A DNA stretch of 64,000 nucleotides. It comes from GCA-2733415 sp964276095. GTDB lineage: Bacteria; Bacteroidota; Bacteroidia; Flavobacteriales; Flavobacteriaceae. This document shows, piece after piece, positions 20,501 through 28,140 of this stretch (position 1 is its first letter; each line of letters opens with the position of its first letter). Where the stretch lies: assembly GCA_964276095.1 (NCBI GenBank), contig CAXYDR010000001.1, positions 682,001 through 746,000 on the forward strand, given 5' to 3'. Below the pieces are notes generated by a model. It searched no databases and was not told the DNA's origin. It saw only the letters and a list, made by a program, of their open reading frames with translations. The position numbers and the translations under genes are program-made.

Positions 20501-23159
20501 TTCCTCCACTAGCAGTAACAGTGATTGATCCGTTAGCACCACCGCTACAAGTAGCATCTACATGGTCAGCAATAGTTTCAGATAAGTTTATTCCAGTAAC
20601 ATTTACATCAAAAGAACAAGTTAAAATAACAGGATCTCCACTTACAGGTGTATAGGTTGCAGTATATGTTACCTGTGTAGTTCCAATCTCAAATAAATCA
20701 CCTGGATTATGAGTTGAAGTAACAACAAAGTTGATTCCTCCTGCACAAGTAACATCTAAAAGCGTTGCATTGTAATACATTCTATCAATCTCTATATGAT
20801 CACTAGCTCCTAAATTGGTGCCGTTGTCATCGAAACTAAACTTTAATTTATACGCCCCATTTGGTACTGTGTTAGGGATTGTAATTGTTTGTAAACTACT
20901 GTTACTATTACTAATTCCAACAATAGTATCAGTATATACTACAGTAGCTCCATCTAGAACCTCTAGGGTCCAATCAAAAATTCCACTAGGAACAAGAAAT
21001 TCTAAGTTTATAGGAGTTTCGTTAGTATTATCAAAATATTGTAATGGGGCGGTAAAGTTGACATCCGTACCGGATGATTGAAACAACCTCAAATTGTTAC
21101 TACCAATACGTTGAACTCTGTTGTATTCCCAACAATCATTTGCGCTTTCTGGTAAATCAAATTCCATAAAAAAGGAATAATCATCTCCCGCAACAGAAGT
21201 ACAACATTCATATGAGAAACTAGGAGGTATCCAATCAACTGTACTTCCTAAGTCTGAATCAGCACAAGCAGTTTCAATTAAAGGCGGGCAGTTTGCTACT
21301 TGTATTGCACAAGCAGTTAAAGCTGGCTCTGTAATTTCAATTACGACAGGTGTTGTAGATGGATTACAAGAATTCGCATCAGTAACAATTAAATTATATG
21401 TTCCAGCAGCTAATCCAGAAATATCTTCGGTAGTTGCTGTAAATGAATTCGGTCCAGTCCAACTGTATGTATATGGAGAAACCCCATTATTAACAGTAAC
21501 ATTAATATCTCCTGTGCTTGCCCCGTTACATAATACATCGTTTTGTGTATACATAACTTCTGGTCTTGGGTTAACTGAAACTGTTGTTATAAATTTCGCG
21601 GTTATTGGATTTGAACAGCCATCTCGAGTGTCAGAAATGGTTAATATAATTTTATAAACTGTTGGTTCCGCAACAGTAGGGAAGTGTATTGTTATATTTG
21701 CAGCGTTTGAAGGATTGAAGGATAGATTAGGGCTTGCTCCAGAAATTACTTCTGACGTCCAACTATAAATAATCACTCCTGTAGCACCTGTAACTTGTGC
21801 TTCAACATAAAGATCGGAATCACTACATGCTGTTTGCATAGCAATATCTAAACCATCCACCGTAATTTGTGGTGCAGTTCCTAAAGCAGATTCAAATAAG
21901 AAATTACCAAATAATCTAGCTTCTCCAACCCACTGAGCATTAGTACCACCATTTTTTGAACTAATGTGTGAAGCAGTGTACAATATATCTCCGTAAGCAT
22001 TGTTACCATATGCTGGGCCATATGCTACTAGTGCACTTTGTCCTCCAGCTCTAGAATCTGTAGGACCGTTATCATACATACCAACAGTTGTTGTTCCTCT
22101 CCAGTCACCATCAAAAGGAATATAAACATGTTCAGAATTACCATTTAAAGATGGTTCTATATCACCAATAAACTGCATGTATGGATGACCAGCTGTTGCC
22201 CCGTTATACATAATATCATTATTAACAAAGGTGTTATTATGACTATCAATATTATTATCAGTATTTCCATCATCATCATCAAAAGCATTTAACCAAGGGT
22301 AAGTTGTAGTTGACAAATCTTTATAGGGAAGCAATCCATTATTTGAAAGAAAATTTAATTGAGTGTTACTTCCAGATCTTCTTAATACATCTTCTGTTAA
22401 ACTAACATCGTGACATCCCATCCATATATTTCCACCGCTTACTACAAAATCGTATAAATTATCAGTATCTGATTGTGTCCAAGGTGATGTGTCTGGATCT
22501 GTATGGTGAGATAATACATAAAATTGGTCACAAGAAGTTAAATCTCCTGGAACACCAGTTCGATATCCAGAAGTTATTCCAGCTCTATCATAAAATCCTT
22601 CAATAATATCAAGAGGATTATTTCCATTGTCGTATACAATAATATTTGGGAAAGAAGTTATAAGCCCATGAACAGGTGCTTGTGTAATAGCATCTAAGTT
22701 CCAATAAACGGTCAAACCATTATTATCATTAATCCAGTTTTGAATAATTGGTTCAGCTTCAATCATATATTCAGCTGCAATTAAAAAAGGACCAGCTTTA
22801 CAATCATAATTATTTATTGGAGCACTATTTAAAGCAGAAGAAACCGTACCAGAGATAATTAAATCAACACCATCAAATTTAGTGTTTACATCGATTCCTC
22901 CAGCACCAAAATCCTTATCAGGATTAATAATCCAATTTACAGGTATTCCAGCATTGACCAGTGTAATTACCAACCCATATGGTTTCAAACCATTATTATC
23001 GGTTTGATTCGCAATACCCATATCTATTACTGCTGCTCCTTGATTGAAGTCAGTGTATGTAGTTTGAGCAGATAAGTTAGAATGTGCTGTGATAAATAAT
23101 ATTACAATTAGTACAAAACTACTGTAATACTTACTGGTGGTTGAATATAAATTTTTCAT
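14583..23159 (-). CDS. Giant SprB-like T9SS type B surface protein (2858 aa)
   Basis: A signal peptide (MKNLYSTTSKYYSSF, then a hydrophobic core, ending NLSAQ) is followed by an unassigned domain to about 430. Two SprB-type repeats follow (near residues 534-605, DVLCNGASTGDINV, and again around ATCSGGANGSITV). Five 80-aa HYR-like units lie at about 1037-1438 and about twelve 93-100-aa units (PDLSGCAVTSQALEC type) at about 1440-2580. A shared Ig-like region and the T9SS type B sorting domain (FISKAITPNGD, MFNRWGALVYQSD) complete the protein. It is probably a mobile surface adhesin or filament for gliding. An upstream in-frame ATG exists at 23,177. I chose the seventh codon because it gives a standard signal peptide and places the shared promoter element 26 bp upstream, matching the 24 bp in the other unit. 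First gene of the SprF/OmpA operon. Confidence 0.9.
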   Translation of the reverse strand: MKNLYSTTSKYYSSFVLIVILFITAHSNLSAQTTYTDFNQGAAVIDMGIANQTDNNGLKPYGLVITLVNAGIPVNWIINPDKDFGAGGIDVNTKFDGVDLIISGTVSSALNSAPINNYDCKAGPFLIAAEYMIEAEPIIQNWINDNNGLTVYWNLDAITQAPVHGLITSFPNIIVYDNGNNPLDIIEGFYDRAGITSGYRTGVPGDLTSCDQFYVLSHHTDPDTSPWTQSDTDNLYDFVVSGGNIWMGCHDVSLTEDVLRRSGSNTQLNFLSNNGLLPYKDLSTTTYPWLNAFDDDDGNTDNNIDSHNNTFVNNDIMYNGATAGHPYMQFIGDIEPSLNGNSEHVYIPFDGDWRGTTTVGMYDNGPTDSRAGGQSALVAYGPAYGNNAYGDILYTASHISSKNGGTNAQWVGEARLFGNFLFESALGTAPQITVDGLDIAMQTACSDSDLYVEAQVTGATGVIIYSWTSEVISGASPNLSFNPSNAANITIHFPTVAEPTVYKIILTISDTRDGCSNPITAKFITTVSVNPRPEVMYTQNDVLCNGASTGDINVTVNNGVSPYTYSWTGPNSFTATTEDISGLAAGTYNLIVTDANSCNPSTTPVVIEITEPALTACAIQVANCPPLIETACADSDLGSTVDWIPPSFSYECCTSVAGDDYSFFMEFDLPESANDCWEYNRVQRIGSNNLRLFQSSGTDVNFTAPLQYFDNTNETPINLEFLVPSGIFDWTLEVLDGATVVYTDTIVGISNSNSSLQTITIPNTVPNGAYKLKFSFDDNGTNLGASDHIEIDRMYYNATLLDVTCAGGINFVVTSTHNPGDLFEIGTTQVTYTATYTPVSGDPVILTCSFDVNVTGINLSETIADHVDATCSGGANGSITVTASGGTPPYYYSLDNIDFTNTSGIFNGLTAGTYTIYVQDSNGCTDPSPLQITLVVIDAGNPEITAPSPLNIEGCDENDITELTARYPFSDIQSIDIKDTYVTIGYTASDDTTIQSITYVDVITPNSNCPFVVTRTFTITDICDKAATATQVINVNDTTAPVIVAAPADISVQCIDDVPAMINLAYSDNCDADGIVLGLDAAQVGNNCGGTITRTWNISDVCGNPATQVSQVITIQDTTAPVIVVAPADISVQCIDDVPAMINLAYSDNCDADGTVLGLDAAQVGNNCGGTITRTWNISDACGNPAAQVSQIITIQDTTPPVIVAAPADISVQCIDDVPAMINLAYSDNCDADGTVLGLDAAQVGNNCGGTITRTWNISDVCGNPATQVNQIITIQDTTAPVIVAAPADISVQCIDDVPAMINLAYSDNCDADGTVLGLDAAQVGNNCGGTITRTWNISDVCGNPATQVNQIITIQDTTAPVIVAAPADISVQCIDDVPAMISLAYSDNCDADGTVLGLDAAQVGNNCGGTITRAWNISDVCGNPATQVSQVITIQDTTAPDITSCSLNLNTPSTCDAATNESIADQWNLDNIAALQDCVTDNCDTDLMINSNYDFTNLNQECGPCGTLSVTYDVIDDCGNNSPITLNLSFNDNTPPDLTNCSVGNETLECDGANNEAIADQWNLDNIAALEACAEDDTDISVTSNYAFVNLNTTCGLGGTIPVLYTITDECGGAATLNVTLTLEDTTPPDLSGCAVTSQALECDGTNNEAIADQWNLDNITAIEGCAADSCDPDFSGQVTSDYAYSNLSSTCGLGGTIAVIYTITDDCGNAEILNATLTLEDTTPPDLSGCAVTSQALECDGTNNEAMADQWNLDNITALEGCVADSCDPDFSGQVTSDYAYSNLSSTCGLGGTIAVIYTITDDCGNAETLNATLTLEDTTPPDLSGCAVISQALECDGTNNEAIADQWNLDNITAIEGCAADSCDPDFSGQVTSDYAYSNLSSTCGLGGDIITTYTIIDKCNNSTTLSVTLTLEDATPPDLSGCAVTNQVLECTDDNEAAADAWNADNIAALEACASDSCDPDFSGQVTSDYDFANLNTTCGPCGTLNVNYTITDDCGNSSTLNAILSFDDITIPDLSDCNVNDLTLECSGENNEALADQWNLDNITALEACADDLNVTVSSNYAFTNLVTSCGLGGTISVIYTVTDDCDNSATLNITLTLEDTTPPDLVNCTVTDVTLECAGTDNESIADAWNSANITDLETCGTDSCVLDNTFVVTSDYTFSNLSSTCGAGGTITITYTVSDDCNNSQQLTAILTLEDTTPPDLVNCTVTDETLECAGDDNESIADAWNSANITALETCGTDSCDVDNTFVVTSDYAFSNLSSSCGFGGTIAIIYSITDDCGNTEILNATLTLEDTTPPDLVNCNVIDATVECTADGNEAIADQWNADNIAALENCGTDACDIDNTFVVTSDYDFANLEPSCGVCGAITVNYTIADDCGNETILTATLTLSDGTNPDLDNCEVVDTTIECSGIDNQTIADQWNADNITTLENCAEDIAVIITSDYAFTNLSSTCGAGGTITVTYTATDDCDNITTLTATLTLEDTTPPDLVNCSVVDTTLECVGEDNQSIADAWNNANIEALQTCGTDACDIDNTFVVTSDYDFDNLSVTCGHGGTMIVNYTVTDDCGNSQRLIATLTLTDTTAPVLTLGDDGSAECTGTDSSMNLEYIDWVSSYAGITATDNCGSVILTFIEGQWINDGCSDSIIVTFIATDECGLQGEVIERSFTISDTTAPEIIPEIDDIVFYCNELPPAPIFEVIEGCSEANIEYNVTITGTEGAPDYQIVRTWTITDDCGNVTIKEQLLLVEPGCNCLEDMFISKAITPNGDIYNDYFKVEGIDDCGIPTLKMFNRWGALVYQSDNYDAKKGRWRGTAENGGTTLGGNNELPTGTYYYIIEIRNSNVKAITGHVYLSTN
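15106..15353. repeat. 248-bp tract identical to 1284-1531
   Basis: Second copy of the identical tract described at 1284-1531, within the SprB-like gene. The first mismatches bounding it are at 15,105 and 15,354. Confidence 0.85.
17391..18263 (-). repeat. Three near-identical 291-bp repeats
   Basis: The anchor TAAGTCTGGT occurs at 17,391, 17,682, 17,973 and 18,264, a constant 291 bp (97 aa). These are the most similar members of the dozen 93-100-aa modules in the SprB-like protein; the rest have diverged. Confidence 0.85.
18841..20040 (-). repeat. Five tandem 240-bp in-frame repeats
   Basis: The block beginning GCAGTAGTAT at 18,841 recurs at 19,081, 19,321, 19,561 (variant), 19,801 and at the boundary 20,041, exactly 240 bp apart. 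Each unit encodes one 80-aa HYR-like module containing VAAPADISVQCIDDVPAM. Confidence 0.92.
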
Positions 23160-23185
23160 AACTCCCAATGGTTTCATTAATAACT

Positions 23186-23232
23186 AATGATAACATACGG
23201 AGGAAACATTCAAAGCTAAACTTGGGACGCTT
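23186..23232 (-). promoter_or_regulatory. Shared two-part upstream element, copy 2
   Basis: On the minus strand AAGCGTCCCAAGTTTAG (23,232-23,216), 19 bp, then ATGTTATCATT (23,196-23,186). Boxes and spacing equal those at 11,030-11,076, while the 19-bp spacers differ, so the two copies are conserved by function rather than merely copied. The element overlaps the region just before the alternative ATG at 23,177, which supports the internal start at 23,159. Confidence 0.6.
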
Positions 23233-23393
23233 TTAAATTACTTTAATGAAAAGAAGTTTTGTTTTGGGTAAAACAGTGTAAGTTTTAACTGTATTTGTGT
23301 ACAATACATTCGTGAGGGATTATAAAAATACAACAAATAAATGTTAAAATAGTAAGAATATGATAATTATTCATGTTAAAAACTAATAATACC

Positions 23394-23401
23394 TATATTT
23401 G
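23394..23401 (+). promoter_or_regulatory. Probable -7 box for the sixA-ppk1-ppx operon
   Basis: TATATTTG matches the Bacteroidota -7 consensus TAnnTTTG and lies 35 bp before the sixA start codon. No clear -33 TTTG was found at the usual distance. Confidence 0.45.
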
Positions 23402-23436
23402 GTGATAGAATACTAATCATTTATATGTAGTTAAAA

Positions 23437-23922
23437 ATGAAGAGATTATACATAATTCGTCATGCAAAATCTTCTTGGAAACATCAGGTTTCTGATTTAA
23501 AACGACCACTTAAAAAGAGAGGGGTAACGGATGCGGAAGTAATTTCAAAACACACGAATAAGTTATTTAATACCCCAGATATTATCTTCTGTTCACCATC
23601 AAAAAGAACTACCCAAACAGCATCAATTTTTATTAAAAGTTGGGAATTATCATCGGTTACTATTAATTATATAAATGATATATATGATTTTTCAGGAGAG
23701 AATCTTATAAAAACCATAAAAGAATGTAATAATGATGCAAATAGTGCAATGATTTTCGCTCATAATTTTGCAGTTACTGAGTTTGTCAATACATTTGGTA
23801 CAATAGATGTTAATTCAGTACCCACATGCGGTTTTGTAGTAATTGATTTTGATATTGATGCATGGAAAAACCTCGCTAAAGGAAAAACAGTTTATAAAAT
23901 TTTTCCTAAGGAATTGAAATAG
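23437..23922 (+). CDS. sixA: SixA-type phosphohistidine phosphatase
   Basis: Cytoplasmic 161-aa member of the histidine phosphatase (phosphoglycerate mutase-like) superfamily. The RHG-type motif is RHAKSSW at residues 8-14, whose His is expected to be phosphorylated during catalysis; the short length without a large insertion is typical of SixA. A second conserved His lies in MIFAHNFAVTEF. Family members remove phosphate from phosphohistidine on proteins such as phosphotransfer domains. The gene leads a three-gene unit with polyphosphate kinase (24 bp downstream) and an exopolyphosphatase-like gene, which hints at a link with phosphate or polyphosphate control. Its exact substrate here cannot be read from the sequence. 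Confidence 0.85.
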   Translation: MKRLYIIRHAKSSWKHQVSDLKRPLKKRGVTDAEVISKHTNKLFNTPDIIFCSPSKRTTQTASIFIKSWELSSVTINYINDIYDFSGENLIKTIKECNNDANSAMIFAHNFAVTEFVNTFGTIDVNSVPTCGFVVIDFDIDAWKNLAKGKTVYKIFPKELK

Positions 23923-23946
23923 CATTGTTTATAATTTAAATAAACA

Positions 23947-26010
23947 ATGACAAATAAAAAAGATAGATATATAAATAGAGAGTTAAGTTGGTTGCAATTT
24001 AATGCAAGAGTATTACAGGAAGCTGCAGATCCGTCTGTTCCTTTATTGGAAAGATTGCGTTTTATTGGGATTTTCTCTAATAATTTAGATGAATTTTTTA
24101 AAGTTAGATATGCAACGGTTAAACGTATTTCTGAAGCTGGTAAAAGTGGTAGAAAAGCATTAGGAGTTTATAGAGCTGATGAATTATTGGATATGATTAC
24201 AAAAGAAGTAATCATTCAACAGTCAGAAAGTTTAGCAATTTTAAAAGAAGTATATGCTAAATTAGAAGATGAAAATATATATGTTTTAAAAGAAAACCAA
24301 ATTACTCATCCTGAACATAAAGAATTTATCACTGATTTTTATGTAGAAAAGGTAAGTCCTGCTTTAATGGCTATTGTGTTAAATGATGACACACCAATGC
24401 CTAGGCTGAAAGATTCTGCGGCATATTTAGCCATAAAAATGAAATTGTCTGATACTGAAAATCAATATGCATTATTAGAAATTCCAAGGAGTGTATATCG
24501 TTTTGTGGTATTACCAAAAGTAGATGATAAGGATAGTATTATTATTTTGGATAACTTAATCCGTTATAATTTAGATTCAATTTTTGATATTTTCAATTAT
24601 GAAAGTATTGAAGCACATATGATAAAAATTACTCGTGATGCTGAATTGGATATAGAATCAGATTTAGGTATAAGTTTTTTAGAAAAACTCTCAAAAAGTG
24701 TTAAGAATAGAGTAGACGGAGATCCTGTTCGATTTATATATGATAAAACTATAGCCTCAGATACGCTAGATTTTTTAATGAGAAAAATGGGGGTTGAAGC
24801 CAATGACAGTGTAATTCCAGGTGGGAGATATCATTTCCGTAGAGATTATATGGATTTTCCAGATATGGGAAGAAAAGACTTGTTATATGCAAAAGAAAAA
24901 CCACTTACTATAAACGGAGTATCATTAAACGATAATTTATTTGAAAAAGTAGCACAAAAGGACTTTTTACAATATACACCATATCATACATTTTCATACA
25001 TCATTAAGTTTTTACGTGAAGCAGCTTTAGATCCAAAAGTAAAAACAATTAAAATTACGATTTATCGTTTGGCAAAAATTTCTCACATCACTAGCTCATT
25101 GATAAATGCAGCTAAAAATGGTAAAGAAGTAACTGTTCAAATTGAGTTACAAGCTAGATTTGATGAAGCTTCAAATATGGAATATGCACAGAAAATGCAA
25201 GACGAGGGTGTAAAGTTGATTTTTGGAGTTAAAGGTTTAAAAGTACATAGCAAAGTGTGTTTGATTGAGCGTTTAGAAAATAAGAAATTGAAGTTATACG
25301 GATTTATTAGTACTGGAAACTTTAATAACGCAACTGCAAAAATCTATACAGATTATACGCTATTTACAGCAAATCAAGATATTTTAAAGGATTTAAAAAA
25401 GGTGTTTAATTTTTTAAAAACCAATTATATTGTAAATAAATACAAGCATTTATTAGTATCACCACATTATGCTAAAAACGGATTTGTTAGATTAATAGAT
25501 CAAGAAATTCATAAAGCAATTGAAGGAAAATCAGCTCAAATAAAATTAAAGTTGAATAGTATTACCAGTTACAAAATGGTTGATAAACTGTATGAAGCAA
25601 GTAATGCAGGAGTACAAATACAAATGATTGTTAGAGGTGTATGTTGTTTAATTCCTGGTGTTAAAGGACTGAGCGAAAACATTGAAGCCATTAGTATAGT
25701 AGATAAATACTTAGAACATCCTAGAATGATGATTTTTGGATCTGAAGGAGAAGAAGAAGTGTATATTTCCTCTTCTGATTGGATGACCAGAAATTTAGAT
25801 AATAGGGTAGAAGTAACCTGCCCAATTTATGATGAAGATATTAAAAAAGAGTTGATTGATACTTTTTCTATTTGTTGGAACGATACGGTTAAAGCAAGAG
25901 TTTTTTCTAAAAACCAAGACAATTCTTATAGAGAAGTTACTGATAACCCAGTACGATCTCAAGTTAAAACATACGAATATTACGTAAATAAAATTACAGT
26001 AGTAAAATGA
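23947..26010 (+). CDS. ppk1: Polyphosphate kinase 1
   Basis: Reversibly transfers the terminal phosphate of ATP to long-chain polyphosphate; 687 aa, the normal length for PPK1. The N-terminal domain begins YINRELSWLQFNARVLQEA, the classic opening, and continues with IFSNNLDEFFKVR. The catalytic region contains LKVHSKVCLIER, whose His at residue 434 corresponds to the autophosphorylated His of the E. coli enzyme. The second HKD-like half has STGNFNNATAKIYTDYTLFT. The stop codon overlaps the start of the following ppx-like gene by 4 bp (ATGA), so kinase and phosphatase are translationally coupled. Confidence 0.96.
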   Translation: MTNKKDRYINRELSWLQFNARVLQEAADPSVPLLERLRFIGIFSNNLDEFFKVRYATVKRISEAGKSGRKALGVYRADELLDMITKEVIIQQSESLAILKEVYAKLEDENIYVLKENQITHPEHKEFITDFYVEKVSPALMAIVLNDDTPMPRLKDSAAYLAIKMKLSDTENQYALLEIPRSVYRFVVLPKVDDKDSIIILDNLIRYNLDSIFDIFNYESIEAHMIKITRDAELDIESDLGISFLEKLSKSVKNRVDGDPVRFIYDKTIASDTLDFLMRKMGVEANDSVIPGGRYHFRRDYMDFPDMGRKDLLYAKEKPLTINGVSLNDNLFEKVAQKDFLQYTPYHTFSYIIKFLREAALDPKVKTIKITIYRLAKISHITSSLINAAKNGKEVTVQIELQARFDEASNMEYAQKMQDEGVKLIFGVKGLKVHSKVCLIERLENKKLKLYGFISTGNFNNATAKIYTDYTLFTANQDILKDLKKVFNFLKTNYIVNKYKHLLVSPHYAKNGFVRLIDQEIHKAIEGKSAQIKLKLNSITSYKMVDKLYEASNAGVQIQMIVRGVCCLIPGVKGLSENIEAISIVDKYLEHPRMMIFGSEGEEEVYISSSDWMTRNLDNRVEVTCPIYDEDIKKELIDTFSICWNDTVKARVFSKNQDNSYREVTDNPVRSQVKTYEYYVNKITVVK

Positions 26011-26897
26011 TAATAAAAAAATATGCAGCAATAGATATTGGATCAAATGCGGTACGTTTATTAATAACAAATGTTATTGAAGAAAAAGGTAAAGAGCCTA
26101 AGTTTAAAAAGAGTTCTTTAGTACGTGTTCCAATTCGTTTAGGACAAGATTCGTTTACAACAGGAATAATTTCTGATGATAATATTATTAAAATGAAAGA
26201 CACCATGAATGCTTTCAGGTTATTAATGAAGTCAAATAATGTTATTAAATATATGGCTTGTGCTACTTCGGCATTGCGAGACGCAAAAAATGGCCAAGAA
26301 TTAGTTGATGTTATAAAAGTAGCTAGTGACATTGATGTTGAAATTATTGACGGTAAAAAAGAAGCTGCAATAATTGCTTCAACAGATTTAAAAACATTTA
26401 TAGATCAAAATTCTAATTATTTATACGTTGATGTAGGTGGAGGAAGTACCGAGCTTACTGTTTTTTCAAACGGAAGAATAATTAATTCAAAATCTTTTAA
26501 AGTTGGTACAGTTCGTTTAATTAATAAATCAGTTGATGAATTGATTAATTGGGATGACATAAAAGGATGGATAAAAAGTAATACTAAAAGCCTTGATAAA
26601 GTAATAATGATAGGTTCCGGAGGGAATATTAATAAAATACATCGTCTTTCAGGGAAAACAGCTGAGAAACCTCTTTCGTATATCTTTTTAAATGCTCAAT
26701 ATCACTTTTTTAACGCTATGTCATACTCTGATAGAGTTACAGAAATTGGATTAAATCCTGATAGAGCGGATGTTATTATTCCTGCATTAAGAATATACTT
26801 AAACTCTATGAAATGGGCAGGTGCTAAGAAGATGTATGTCCCAAAAATAGGATTGTCTGATGGGATGGTAAAAACATTGTATTATAATGATAATTAA
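26007..26897 (+). CDS. ppx: Exopolyphosphatase / guanosine pentaphosphatase (Ppx/GppA) family
   Basis: Protein of 296 aa with the ASKHA actin-like ATPase fold. The phosphate-1 motif is AAIDIGSNAVRLLI near the N-terminus and the phosphate-2 motif is YVDVGGGSTELTVF near residue 140; the catalytic Glu is expected around KKEAAIIAS. It is the short form, with only the Ppx/GppA core and no C-terminal HD or extra domain. Members release phosphate from polyphosphate ends or hydrolyse pppGpp. Coupling to ppk1 by a 4-bp overlap favours the polyphosphate role. A strong bidirectional terminator follows. Confidence 0.9.
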   Translation: MIIKKYAAIDIGSNAVRLLITNVIEEKGKEPKFKKSSLVRVPIRLGQDSFTTGIISDDNIIKMKDTMNAFRLLMKSNNVIKYMACATSALRDAKNGQELVDVIKVASDIDVEIIDGKKEAAIIASTDLKTFIDQNSNYLYVDVGGGSTELTVFSNGRIINSKSFKVGTVRLINKSVDELINWDDIKGWIKSNTKSLDKVIMIGSGGNINKIHRLSGKTAEKPLSYIFLNAQYHFFNAMSYSDRVTEIGLNPDRADVIIPALRIYLNSMKWAGAKKMYVPKIGLSDGMVKTLYYNDN

Positions 26898-26914
26898 TAT
26901 TATCTATTTAAATC

Positions 26915-26950
26915 AAAAAATCCCAGTTAAATAATTAACTGGGATTTTTT
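26915..26950. terminator. Bidirectional intrinsic terminator
   Basis: Stem TCCCAGTTAA (26,921-26,930) with TTAACTGGGA (26,935-26,944), 4-nt loop, an A run before and a T run after. It separates the plus-strand ppx gene from the convergent DnaJ/KTSC gene and can serve both. Confidence 0.9.
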
Positions 26951-26968
26951 TATAAATAAAATGAGAGC

Positions 26969-27418
26969 TTATGCTACAACAGCATCTCTTTTTGATTTTC
27001 TGTATGTTAAACCGCTAAAGAAGTTACGTTTTGCAAAACGTAATTGTTTATCAGTGTTTACAAATTTTTGAAATAAAGGTCTTGAAACACCAAAGTACTC
27101 GTAAGTAGCACCATCAGTAAAAACAAGTTCTAATACTTGTCCTTTATGATGAAAGTCTGAGATACCAGCAGTTGTGATAGTTTTAGTATACTCTTCTAAG
27201 TTAGCATTAATAGTATCAGGGTTGATACTTACTAAAAAGTGGTATCCATCAATAACTTTTCTACCCATTTCATCAGCTAAAGCTGCTTTTTCATCATCTG
27301 CTTGAAATTTATCAGGATGCCATTCTTTTACTAAATTTCTGTAAGATTTTTTCAAGACCTTAAGATCAGTATCTTTATCAACATTAAATAATTTCTTGTA
27401 TTCATTAATACGTTTCAT
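26969..27418 (-). CDS. DnaJ-domain protein with KTSC domain
   Basis: Small cytoplasmic protein of 149 aa. Residues 5-65 form a J-domain with the HPDK form of the HPD motif at 34-37 (EWHPDKFQADD), the site that stimulates Hsp70 (DnaK). Residues about 85-145 match the KTSC domain (TYEYFGVSRPLFQKFVN, with the final FSGLTYRK), a small domain of uncertain function often linked to RNA or nucleic-acid factors. Such J-KTSC fusions are common single-copy genes in Flavobacteriaceae. It is monocistronic, with the bidirectional terminator on its 3' side. The specific client is unknown. Confidence 0.85.
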   Translation of the reverse strand: MKRINEYKKLFNVDKDTDLKVLKKSYRNLVKEWHPDKFQADDEKAALADEMGRKVIDGYHFLVSINPDTINANLEEYTKTITTAGISDFHHKGQVLELVFTDGATYEYFGVSRPLFQKFVNTDKQLRFAKRNFFSGLTYRKSKRDAVVA

Positions 27419-27541
27419 AATAAGCAGGTTTAAATTCTTGATTAAGAGCTAGGTAACAATATGTAACCTGTTTTTTTAATCAGCGGCAAATGTACTGCTT
27501 TTATTACATGAAATACAATGTATCGAAGAAATTATTTACAA

Positions 27542-28126
27542 CTATCCATGTACAGTTTCATTAATACCAAGATCTTTCATGATATTGGCTTCAAAAACTA
27601 ATAAGTCATCCCACTTTTTATTTACTTCTTTTAAATCATCACCATATTGTCTGGCAAATTGTAAAAACATAGTGTAATGATTAGCCTCACTTACCATTAA
27701 CTTTCTGTAAAAATCTGCTAGCTTTTTGTCTTCAAGTTCTTCTGATAATAAGCGGAATCGTTCACAACTACGCGCTTCAATTAATGCAGCGTATAATAAA
27801 CGGTGTACTAACTGTGTATTTCTGCTACCACCCTTTGGGAAAAATTTTAGCAATTGTAATACATATTCATCTTTTCGGTCTCTTCCTAAAGTTTCACCTC
27901 GCTCTAAAATTAAGTCATGCACCATTTTAAAATGACTCATTTCTTCCTTTACTAAGGCAACCATTTCTTTAACTAAATCGTCATATTCAGGAAAGCTCAC
28001 AATAAGAGAAATAGCTGTGCTTGCAGCTTTTTGTTCACAAAAAGCATGATCACAAAGTATTTCCGAAATATTTTTTTCAACAATATTTACCCATCTTGGG
28101 TCTGTAGGTAATTTTAATCCTAACAT
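27542..28126 (-). CDS. miaE: tRNA-(ms2io6A)-hydroxylase-like diiron protein
   Basis: All-helical ferritin-like protein of 194 aa. MiaE hydroxylates the isopentenyl group of ms2i6A at tRNA position 37. Metal-ligand motifs visible in order are DHAFCEQKAAS, KEEMSHFKMVH (ExxH), IEARSCERFRLL and SEANHYTMFLQ (ExxH), giving the expected set of Glu/His ligands for a diiron centre. The segment FFPKGGSRNTQLVHRLLYAALIEARSCERF is distinctive of the family. It lies 14 bp downstream of dnaX on the same strand and may be co-transcribed. Family assignment is good; activity on tRNA is by analogy. Confidence 0.85.
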   Translation of the reverse strand: MLGLKLPTDPRWVNIVEKNISEILCDHAFCEQKAASTAISLIVSFPEYDDLVKEMVALVKEEMSHFKMVHDLILERGETLGRDRKDEYVLQLLKFFPKGGSRNTQLVHRLLYAALIEARSCERFRLLSEELEDKKLADFYRKLMVSEANHYTMFLQFARQYGDDLKEVNKKWDDLLVFEANIMKDLGINETVHG

Positions 28127-28140
28127 ATAATGTGTGGTAT

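Noticed and set aside
25994..26332. 112-codon minus-strand open frame opposite ppx
   Set aside because: Lies entirely over the ppk1 end and ppx start, with no independent support.
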